DNA of 12,684 nucleotides, taken from positions 1-12,684 of the forward strand of contig DHJC01000022.1 of NCBI GenBank assembly GCA_002404155.1. The letters are read 5' to 3'. A program made the translations under genes and the position numbers. The notes below the pieces were generated by a model. The model had not been told where the DNA came from. It was given only the letters and a program-made list of their open reading frames with translations, and searched no databases. The stretch comes from Chloroflexi bacterium UBA4730 (GTDB taxonomy: Bacteria; Chloroflexota; Limnocylindria; P2-11E). Of the stretch, positions 7,450 to 12,684 are shown one piece after another (the stretch's first letter is position 1; each line of letters starts with the position of its first letter).

Positions 7450-8609
7450 GCGCCCGCAGCATCTCGCTCCCACGCGCGGCGTCGCCGCTCCATGACCGGC
7501 CCACGTTCCGCCGGCTCGACCTCGTCGATCCGTACCTCCTCATCGCGACGCTGCTGCTCATGGCTTACGGCCTCGTCACTACCTACTCGACCTCGTACGA
7601 GGACGTCGCGGCGGGAGATCCCGTGCAGTTCATCCTCCGCGGCGCGATCTTCACGTTCCTCGGGATCGTCACGATGGTCGCCGTCGCGTACTTCGACTAC
7701 GCGTGGTTCGGCACGTTCGCGCCGCTCCTGTACCTGGCGACGCTCGGGCTGCTCGTGCTCGTCCTCGTCATCGGCCACAACGTCCTCGGCGGACAGCGAT
7801 GGATCACGATCGCGGGCCAGAAGTTCCAGGTGAGCGAGTTCGCGAAGGTGCTGATGATCGTCGTCCTCGCCAAGTACTTCGCCGACCGGCACGACAAGAT
7901 CGGCTCGCCGCTCGTCCTCGCCGGCGCGCTCGTGCTGCTCGGGCCTGCGTTCGCGCTCGTGTACCGGCAGCCCGATCTCGGCACGAGCCTCGTATTCGTG
8001 GTCATCTTCTTCGGCATGGCGTACCTCGCGGGCGCGCGGCCGTGGCAGCTCGCGTCGCTCGTGGCGATCGGCCTCGGGGCGTTCCCACTCATCTGGGGAC
8101 TCCTGCAGGGGTACCAGAAGTCGCGTCTCACGGCGTTCCTCAATCCGTATGCCGACCCGCAGGGCGCGGGCTGGAACATCATCCAGTCGCTCATCGCGAT
8201 CGGCTCCGGACAGGCGACTGGCAAGGGCCTCACCGCCGGCACGCAGTCGCCGCTCGGCTACCTGCCGATCGCGGAGTCCGACTTCGTGTTCGCCGGCCTT
8301 GCGGAGGACCTGGGCTTCCTGGGCGCGGTCATCCTCTTCGCGCTCTATGTGGTGTTGCTCGTCGCGACGCTGCGCATCGGGTTCCGCTCGCGCGACCCGT
8401 TCGGCACCTTCATCGCAGCGGGGGTCTTCTCGATGCTCGCGTTCCAGCTCGTCGTGAACGTGGGCATGGCCATGAGCCTCATGCCGGTCACCGGTATCCC
8501 GCTCCCGTTCATCTCGCACGGCGGATCGTCCTTGCTGTCGGTCTGCATGGCGCTCGGCATCCTGCAATCGGTCTCGATGCGTCGAGATGCGAGCCGTCTC
8601 CGAAGCTAG
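7446..8609 (+). CDS. rodA: RodA peptidoglycan glycosyltransferase (SEDS family)
   Basis: SEDS-family membrane glycosyltransferase that polymerises lipid II into glycan strands, paired with PBP2. The protein is 387 aa with about ten membrane segments. Recognisable blocks are GGQRWITIAGQKFQVSEFAK (115-134), YRQPDLGTSLVF (173-184) and FLNPYADPQGAGWNIIQSLI (231-250). In the last of these Asp237 aligns with the catalytic aspartate of SEDS proteins. GTQSPLGYLPIAESDFVFA and GIPLPFISHGGSS near the end are also family hallmarks. The GTG start at 7446 overlaps the mrdA stop by four bases (GTGA), so translation is coupled. Pairing with a PBP2-type transpeptidase supports RodA over FtsW. At its 3' end the stop codon is shared with the convergent DUF402 gene (CTAG), and no terminator is visible between them. 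Confidence 0.95.
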   Translation: MSARSISLPRAASPLHDRPTFRRLDLVDPYLLIATLLLMAYGLVTTYSTSYEDVAAGDPVQFILRGAIFTFLGIVTMVAVAYFDYAWFGTFAPLLYLATLGLLVLVLVIGHNVLGGQRWITIAGQKFQVSEFAKVLMIVVLAKYFADRHDKIGSPLVLAGALVLLGPAFALVYRQPDLGTSLVFVVIFFGMAYLAGARPWQLASLVAIGLGAFPLIWGLLQGYQKSRLTAFLNPYADPQGAGWNIIQSLIAIGSGQATGKGLTAGTQSPLGYLPIAESDFVFAGLAEDLGFLGAVILFALYVVLLVATLRIGFRSRDPFGTFIAAGVFSMLAFQLVVNVGMAMSLMPVTGIPLPFISHGGSSLLSVCMALGILQSVSMRRDASRLRS

Positions 8610-9112
8610 TCCGGCACGGCCTCCAGCAGCTTCGCTTCCGCCGGGAGCGCGAAGTACTCGCTCCCAGGATCGAACAGCGGGTCACGCGCCGCGATGCGCG
8701 CCCGCACGTCATCGCGTGCGCGCCGCACGAACGCCTGCTCTGCGGCGTCGAGCCGGTGCAGGTGCTGTTCGTCCTTCTCCGAGACCGAACGCGCGGAGTC
8801 GATCATCACGTCGAGGTAGAGGTCCAGGTATTCGATGAGGTCGCCGCCGACCGTGCTCGCGCGGACGATGTCGATGTAGAAGCGCTTGTCGTCGTCGGGC
8901 CCGTGGCAGCTGATCACGAAGGGGTGACCTGGATGGAACAGCGAGATACCGGGGGTTCGCGTGACCCAGCCGCCGAGCGGATTCCACCACCGTGTTCCCG
9001 CGGGGCCGTACACCCGCGCGACCCCGTGCACGTCGGGCAGGCGATACGCGCGATACCGCTGCCACACCGACCCGTCGGGAATGAGCTTTTGGACGCGGAC
9101 GATCGGGTACAT
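8606..9112 (-). CDS. DUF402 domain protein (FomD/nucleotide phosphatase-like)
   Basis: A 168-aa soluble protein whose middle matches the DUF402 fold: KRFYIDIVRASTVGGDLIEY (76-95) followed by LDLYLDVMID (96-105) and an acidic DEQ in place of the usual DEDE. Characterised DUF402 members hydrolyse nucleoside di- or triphosphates or nucleotide-linked phosphonates (FomD, S. aureus Ntdp), with acidic residues binding metal. Whether this one does cannot be told. A Trp-rich segment (RWWNPLGGW, 41-49) precedes the domain, and the C-terminal third is helical and charged. The gene stands alone. It is divergent from the leuS leader and convergent with rodA, overlapping the rodA end by four bases. The ATG at 9112 is the only sensible start, with no strong ribosome-binding site upstream. 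Confidence 0.75.
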   Translation of the reverse strand: MYPIVRVQKLIPDGSVWQRYRAYRLPDVHGVARVYGPAGTRWWNPLGGWVTRTPGISLFHPGHPFVISCHGPDDDKRFYIDIVRASTVGGDLIEYLDLYLDVMIDSARSVSEKDEQHLHRLDAAEQAFVRRARDDVRARIAARDPLFDPGSEYFALPAEAKLLEAVPD

Positions 9113-9117
9113 CGCTC

Positions 9118-9123
9118 TATACT
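9118..9123 (+). promoter_or_regulatory. Putative -10 box of the T-box/tRNA-Ala/leuS transcript
   Basis: TATACT, one mismatch from TATAAT, lies 12 bases before the first base pair of T-box Stem I (9135). It would place the start of transcription near 9130, as expected for a T-box RNA. The best -35-like sequence, TTGGAC at 9089-9094, is 23 bases away, too far for an ordinary sigma-70 promoter. The -35 element is therefore unclear. Confidence 0.5.
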
Positions 9124-9134
9124 CACGTCTTCAA

Positions 9135-9233
9135 CGGCTGCGAACGGGAGCAGTAACCGCGTGACCATCGCGTAAGAGAGCCGGCGGCTGGTGCGAGCCG
9201 GCGCGATGGGCGGCGAACTCGCCCGGGAGCCGC
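9135..9233 (+). promoter_or_regulatory. Leucine T-box riboswitch, Stem I (specifier CTC)
   Basis: Stem I reads the anticodon of tRNA-Leu. The basal helix is CGGCT 9135-9139 with AGCCG 9228-9232, then a GCGAA/GG internal loop and CGGG 9145-9148 with CCCG 9222-9225. AGTA (9152-9155) faces GAA (9215-9217), giving the loop-E motif beside the specifier. CTC (9218-9220), a Leu codon followed by a purine, fits the leuS gene downstream; frames giving ACT or TCG are possible but fit less well. The middle helices are CCGC 9157-9160 with GCGG 9210-9213, and a perfect 8-bp CCATCGCG 9165-9172 with CGCGATGG 9202-9209. The apex has AGAGAG (9175-9180), CCGGC/GCCGG and the distal loop GGCTGGTGCGA, all canonical T-box elements. 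A tRNA-Leu with anticodon GAG is the expected ligand. Confidence 0.93.
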
Positions 9234-9236
9234 GAC

Positions 9237-9298
9237 CGTGACGTTCTCCGATTCGGGGGAGCTAGCGATCGCCGGGGTCACGCCCCGTTACCACCGTG
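9237..9298 (+). promoter_or_regulatory. T-box Stem II / IIA-B pseudoknot region
   Basis: This segment contains the conserved CGTTA motif (9286-9290). It can fold as a hairpin CGGGG 9273-9277 with CCCCG 9283-9287, whose loop CACG (9279-9282) can pair with CGTG 9295-9298 to give a pseudoknot like Stem IIA/B. An alternative long-range helix is CGTGAC 9237-9242 with GTCACG 9277-9282. Both cannot form together, and the exact fold is uncertain. In known T-boxes this region lies between Stem I and Stem III and supports tRNA binding. Confidence 0.65.
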
Positions 9299-9306
9299 CT
9301 CGAGCG

Positions 9307-9406
<100 letters not shown>

Positions 9407-9410
9407 AACT

Positions 9411-9444
9411 GAGGTGGTACCGCGGAAGGGGCCCTTCCGTCCTC
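9411..9444 (+). promoter_or_regulatory. T-box antiterminator/antisequestrator with UGGUACC bulge
   Basis: GAGG 9411-9414 pairs with CCTC 9441-9444. The seven-base bulge TGGTACC (9415-9421) is the T-box element that pairs with the free NCCA end of uncharged tRNA. GCGGAAGG 9422-9429 pairs with CCTTCCGT 9433-9440. The fourth bulge base is T (9418), matching a tRNA with discriminator A, as in tRNA-Leu. This is the canonical T-box sequence with one change (GAGGTGG for AGGGTGG). Confidence 0.93.
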
Positions 9445-9459
9445 TGTGGACGGGGGGCC
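9430..9459 (+). promoter_or_regulatory. Competing expression-platform hairpin before leuS
   Basis: CCGTCC 9437-9442 pairs with GGACGG 9448-9453 around the loop TCTGT, and GGCCC 9430-9434 with GGGCC 9455-9459 extends the stem. It uses the 3' strand of the antiterminator, so the two folds exclude each other, as in T-box switching. No T-run follows (ATTCGATTACC), so a classical intrinsic terminator is not supported. Control may be translational or need another termination factor. Confidence 0.65.
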
Positions 9460-9471
9460 ATTCGATTACCC

Positions 9472-9483
9472 GCACGGAGGTGC
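9472..9483 (+). promoter_or_regulatory. leuS Shine-Dalgarno within a small hairpin
   Basis: GCAC 9472-9475 and GTGC 9480-9483 can enclose GGAG, so most of the GGAGG ribosome site (9476-9480) lies in a four-base loop. The CCTC of the antiterminator 3' strand (9441-9444) could also pair with GAGG 9477-9480. This fits translational control of leuS by the T-box but is not proof of it. Confidence 0.4.
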
Positions 9484-9487
9484 CGCG

Positions 9488-11914
9488 ATGACCAGCGAGA
9501 CGAAGACCGAGCGCTACGCCCCGGGAACGATCGAGCCGAAGTGGCAGGCGCACTGGGCATCGACGGGCCTCGACGCGACCCCCGATGACAGCGACAAGCC
9601 GAACTACTACTTCGTGACGATGTTCCCGTACCCGTCGGGGGATATGCACATCGGCCACTGGTACGCGATGGCCCCGTCTGACTGCGAGGCGCGCTACATC
9701 CGGATGAAGGGTCACAACGTGTTGTTCCCGATGGGCTTCGACGCGTTCGGCATCAACGCCGAGAACGCGGCGATCGACCGAGGGATCCATCCGGCTGCGT
9801 GGACCGACAAGAACATGGCCCATTGGCGCGAGCAGTTCCGATCGCTCGGCGCCTCCATCGACTGGCGTCGCGAGGTCGTCACCTGCTACCCCGAGTACTA
9901 CCGCTGGAACCAGTGGATGTTCCTCAAGTTCCTGGAGAAGGGCCTGGCCTACCGTGCGACCGCTCCCGTGAACTGGTGCCCGCGCGACGAGACCGTGCTC
10001 GCGAACGAGCAGGTCATCAATGGGCTCTGCGAGCGCTGCGACACGCCCGTCGTGAAGAAAGACCTGACCCAATGGTTCTACAAGATCACCGCATACGCGG
10101 ATGAGCTGCTGCGGTTCGACGGCCTGGACTGGCCGGAGCGCGTGCGGGTCATGCAGCAGAACTGGATCGGCCGCTCCGAGGGTGCCGAGATCCAATTCCC
10201 CGTCGAGGGACACCGCGACGCGGCGATCCGCTTCTTCACGACGCGACCCGACACGATCTACGGCGCCACCTTCATGGTGCTGGCACCGGAGCACCCGCTC
10301 GTGCCGGCGATCACGGTGCCGGCGCAGAAGGCCGCGATGGACGCCTACGTCGCCACGGCGCGCACCGAGTCGGAGATCGAGCGCACCAGCGCCGAGCGGC
10401 CGAAGACCGGTGTCGACACCGGCGCGTTCGCGACGAACGTGTTCTCCGGCCAGCGCATCCCCATCTGGATCGCCGACTACGTGCTCGCCTCGTACGGCAC
10501 CGGCGCGATCATGGCGGTGCCCGCGCACGACGAGCGCGACTTCGCCTTTGCGAAGGCCAACGGCCTGCCCATCAAGGAGGTCATTTCGGCCGACGGCGAA
10601 GAGCACGCGGGGCTCGAGGCCGCGTACACCGGCCCCGGCCGGATGGTCCGGAGCGGTCCGTACAGCGGCACGCCGAGCGAGGTGGGCAAGCGGACGATCG
10701 CGTCCGAGGCCAAGAAGACCGGCATCGGAACGCCGTCGGTCACGTACCGGCTGCGCGACTGGCTGATCTCGCGCCAGCGCTACTGGGGTACCCCGATCCC
10801 CGTCGTGTACTGCGACACCGACGGCATCGTGCCGGTCCCCGAGGACCAGCTTCCCGTCGTCCTCCCGCGCGATGTCCAGCTCACCGGTCGCGGCGGTTCG
10901 CCGCTCGCGAAGGTCGACGCATTCGTGAACACGACCTGCCCGAAGTGCGGCGGTCCGGCGAAGCGCGAGACGGACACGATGGACACGTTCGTCGACTCGT
11001 CCTGGTACGTCTACCGCTACCCGGACCCGAAGATCGACTCGTTCTTCATGAACGTCGACGTCGCGAAGAAGTGGCTCCCCGTGCGGCGCTACACGGGCGG
11101 CATCGAGCACGCGATCCTGCACCTGCTCTACGCCCGGTTCGTCTGCAAGGCGCTCCGCGATCTCGGCTACCTCTGGTTCGACGAGCCGTTCCTGCACCTC
11201 CGCAACCAGGGGACGATCGTCTTCAAGAGCCGGAAGATGTCGAAGTCGCGGGGGAATGTCGTCGCGCCGGACGAGTACGTCGCGCGCTACGGCGCCGACA
11301 CGCTGCGCCTGTTCATCATGTTCATGGGCCCCTGGACCGAGGGGAACGATTGGGACGCGTCCGGCATCGAGGGCACGTGGCGGTTCCTGAACCGAGTGTG
11401 GGGGATCGGGCTAGGCGAGCGCACCTCGAGCGGCACGCGCGACGCGGAGCTTGACCGTGCCGTCCAGCGCACGATCAAGAAGGTCACCGACGATCTCGAG
11501 GGCTATCGCTTCAACACCGCGATCGCGGCGATGATGGAGCTGTCCACCGCGATCTTCCACGCGGCCGGCCCGAGCCGCGACGGCGCGACCGACGCGCTCG
11601 TCTTGCTGCTCGCGCCGTTCGCGCCGCACATCGCCGAGGAGCTGTGGGAACGTCGGGGCGGCACCGGCTCCGTGCACCGGCAGGCGTGGCCCGCGTACGA
11701 CGCGTCCGCCGCGAAAGACGCGGTCGTCACGGTCGTCGCGCAGGTGAACGGCAAGGTGCGCGATCGCCTCGAGCTGCCCGCGGGCACGGGCGAGGAGGCC
11801 TTGAAGCGGGCGGCCCTGGCCAGCGCGAAGGTGGTCCAGGCGATCGGCGGCAAGCCCGTTGATCGGGTCATCGTGGTCGCCGATAAGCTCGTGAACGTCG
11901 TGACCGAGCGTTGA
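9488..11914 (+). CDS. leuS: Leucyl-tRNA synthetase
   Basis: Charges tRNA-Leu with leucine in the cytoplasm. The protein is 808 aa and complete. The Rossmann catalytic core has MFPYPSGDMHIGH with HIGH at 54-57 and FDAFGINAENAA. A zinc-type segment includes C164, C181 and C184. The CP1 editing domain has TTRPDT at 251-256 and YGTGAIMAVPAHDERDFAFA with the editing aspartate in HDERD (347-351). A CxxC pair lies at 484-487, and KMSKS at 583-587 lies in SRKMSKSRGN. The anticodon-binding helical domain and the C-terminal VNGKVRDRLELP domain follow. The ATG at 9488 has GGAGG seven bases upstream. An upstream in-frame GTG at 9446 lies inside the T-box hairpin and is rejected. The gene is controlled by the leucine T-box leader and overlaps the next gene by TTGA. 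Confidence 0.97.
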   Translation: MTSETKTERYAPGTIEPKWQAHWASTGLDATPDDSDKPNYYFVTMFPYPSGDMHIGHWYAMAPSDCEARYIRMKGHNVLFPMGFDAFGINAENAAIDRGIHPAAWTDKNMAHWREQFRSLGASIDWRREVVTCYPEYYRWNQWMFLKFLEKGLAYRATAPVNWCPRDETVLANEQVINGLCERCDTPVVKKDLTQWFYKITAYADELLRFDGLDWPERVRVMQQNWIGRSEGAEIQFPVEGHRDAAIRFFTTRPDTIYGATFMVLAPEHPLVPAITVPAQKAAMDAYVATARTESEIERTSAERPKTGVDTGAFATNVFSGQRIPIWIADYVLASYGTGAIMAVPAHDERDFAFAKANGLPIKEVISADGEEHAGLEAAYTGPGRMVRSGPYSGTPSEVGKRTIASEAKKTGIGTPSVTYRLRDWLISRQRYWGTPIPVVYCDTDGIVPVPEDQLPVVLPRDVQLTGRGGSPLAKVDAFVNTTCPKCGGPAKRETDTMDTFVDSSWYVYRYPDPKIDSFFMNVDVAKKWLPVRRYTGGIEHAILHLLYARFVCKALRDLGYLWFDEPFLHLRNQGTIVFKSRKMSKSRGNVVAPDEYVARYGADTLRLFIMFMGPWTEGNDWDASGIEGTWRFLNRVWGIGLGERTSSGTRDAELDRAVQRTIKKVTDDLEGYRFNTAIAAMMELSTAIFHAAGPSRDGATDALVLLLAPFAPHIAEELWERRGGTGSVHRQAWPAYDASAAKDAVVTVVAQVNGKVRDRLELPAGTGEEALKRAALASAKVVQAIGGKPVDRVIVVADKLVNVVTER

Positions 11915-12321
11915 CGCCCCCCGAGATCCGCCTCGCGGCGCTCTGCGATCACGCGCTCGTCGGGCAGGACGGCAAGGTGAGCATCATGGGGGTGTTCCGC
12001 AACATCAGCGTGACCGGCCTGCCGGCGCAGCATCCGCGGATGTTCCTCGTGGCGATCCTCGGCCTGGACGCCGGGACGCACGCGGTCGTGGTCCGGCTTC
12101 GGAAGCCGGATGGCGGCCAGGCCATGCCGAACGCGCCCGAGATCTCGGTGAACGCGATCGCCGGGCAGGACGTGAACGTCATCGTGGAGCTGAACAACCT
12201 CAGCTTCGCGACGTATGGGACCCATCGCTTCGATCTCGAGATCGACGGCGAGGCCGCGGGCAGCCTGCCGGTGTCCATCGTGCAGATGGCCCCGCCGCAG
12301 TCCGGGAGGCGCGCGAACTGA
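11911..12321 (+). CDS. DUF6941-like conserved protein
   Basis: A 136-aa soluble protein of unknown function. It opens with IRLAALCDHALVGQDGKVSI and MGVFRNISV, then has a predicted beta-rich body (MFLVAILGLDAGTHAVVVRL, VIVELNNLSFATYGTHRFDL) and ends SLPVSIVQMAPP. The LCDxA opening, the 'gvf' segment and the YGTHRFDLEIDG end match what I recall of the DUF6941 family, small beta-sandwich-like proteins found in Actinobacteria and Chloroflexota; this is recognition, not a search. The start is TTG at 11911, overlapping the leuS stop in TTGA. There is no good Shine-Dalgarno sequence, so translation presumably depends on ribosomes finishing leuS. It has no signal peptide or membrane segment. Any role tied to LeuRS is unproven. 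Confidence 0.72.
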   Translation: MTPPEIRLAALCDHALVGQDGKVSIMGVFRNISVTGLPAQHPRMFLVAILGLDAGTHAVVVRLRKPDGGQAMPNAPEISVNAIAGQDVNVIVELNNLSFATYGTHRFDLEIDGEAAGSLPVSIVQMAPPQSGRRAN

Positions 12322-12349
12322 TCCGGTAGGCCGATGGCCACGCGAGCTC

Positions 12350-12655
12350 GTGAACAGCGCGCTCGAGGCGTGGTGTAGGTCGGACGCCTCACGCCACGGC
12401 GCGGCCACGCCCTACGCGAGCGCGCTCGTCGGCGCGGTGCACCCGGAGGTCGCGCTCATCTCAGTCGGCCTGGACAACCGGTACGGACATCCGACGGCGG
12501 AGACGCTCTCCGCACTCGCGGGCGCACCGACGTACCGCACCGACCGGGACGGTACGGTCGAAGTGCGCGCCGATGGCGCGCGGTTGTCCGTCCACGCGCA
12601 CGCGAACGGCCTTGGGCCGCCGCGCGCCCAGGGGATCTCGCGTCTCGCCCGCTAG
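12350..12655 (+). pseudogene. Orphan C-terminal fragment of a ComEC/Rec2-type MBL domain
   Basis: The frame reads SRHGAATPYASALVGAVHPE, then VALISVGLDNRYGHP and TYRTDRDGTVEVRADG before a stop at 12653-12655. This is the pattern at the very end of the ComEC DNA-uptake channel's metallo-beta-lactamase domain (HHGxxT...AVxPEVAVISVG..NRYGHP...YRTDRDGxV). The domain core, including the HxHxDH metal motif and the ComEC membrane part, is absent: the frame abuts the DUF6941-like gene only 28 bases upstream. The HHG motif is degraded to RHG. A GTG at 12350 could start a 101-aa protein, but it would lack any catalytic site, so a decayed remnant is the best reading. The 28 bases before it and the 29 after it show no other feature. 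Confidence 0.65.
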
Positions 12656-12684
12656 GCTCGGTCTCACTGTCATGGTGTGGCTGC

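Noticed and set aside
9116..9121. Minus-strand TATAGA as a -10 box for the DUF402 gene
   Set aside because: It ends only three bases before the ATG, too close to place a transcription start ahead of the start codon.
9446..9487. In-frame GTG at 9446 that would extend LeuRS by 14 residues
   Set aside because: It lies within the T-box hairpin, the added residues have no LeuRS counterpart, and the ATG at 9488 has a good GGAGG at proper spacing.
12329..12339. GGCC-GAT-GGCC hairpin after the DUF6941-like gene as a terminator
   Set aside because: The stem is only four base pairs and no T-run follows.
12672..12684. ATG at 12672 as the start of a further gene
   Set aside because: Only four codons are inside the window and there is no ribosome-binding site, so nothing can be supported.

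Overview
This is a GC-rich bacterial chromosome segment holding housekeeping genes in short, tightly packed operons. The GC content, GTG and TTG starts, a LeuRS whose HIGH region reads HIGHWYAMAPSD, a leucine-type T-box before leuS and the parAB-gyrB neighbourhood suggest an uncultured Chloroflexota-like lineage. No 16S or species marker is present, so this placement is an inference.

Positions 1-3096 (minus strand) hold a chromosome-maintenance block transcribed parA -> parB -> gyrB. The parA stop overlaps the parB GTG by one base, and 8 bases separate parB from gyrB. gyrB runs off the left edge within its TOPRIM domain. A degenerate parS-like site lies at the parA 5' end. Positions 3148-8609 (plus strand) hold an envelope block: a divergent PlsY acyltransferase, an AI-2E family membrane protein, MreD, PBP2 (mrdA) and RodA. 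The last three form the membrane and periplasmic part of the elongation (rod) complex; mreB and mreC are not adjacent. A DUF402 gene (8606-9112, minus) meets rodA tail to tail, and the two genes share the bases of their stop codons.

Positions 9113-9487 hold the most striking part of the window. A -10-like TATACT is followed by a textbook T-box Stem I: an AGUA/GAA loop-E pair, a CTC leucine specifier, an AG bulge and a distal loop. A Stem II region with the CGTTA motif comes next. Then, where a T-box normally has its variable Stem III, there is an intact tRNA-Ala(GGC) gene with the G3:U70 identity pair. A perfect 7-bp helix flanks the tRNA. The canonical T-box antiterminator with bulge UGGUACC follows, and then leuS. 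A working tRNA gene therefore appears to be nested between the two tRNA-Leu-reading halves of a leucine riboswitch. I do not know of a described precedent.

Positions 9488-12321 hold leuS and, overlapping its stop by a TTGA junction, a small DUF6941-like protein. Positions 12350-12655 encode only the extreme C-terminal part of a ComEC/Rec2-type metallo-beta-lactamase domain, without its metal-binding core, and look like a gene remnant.
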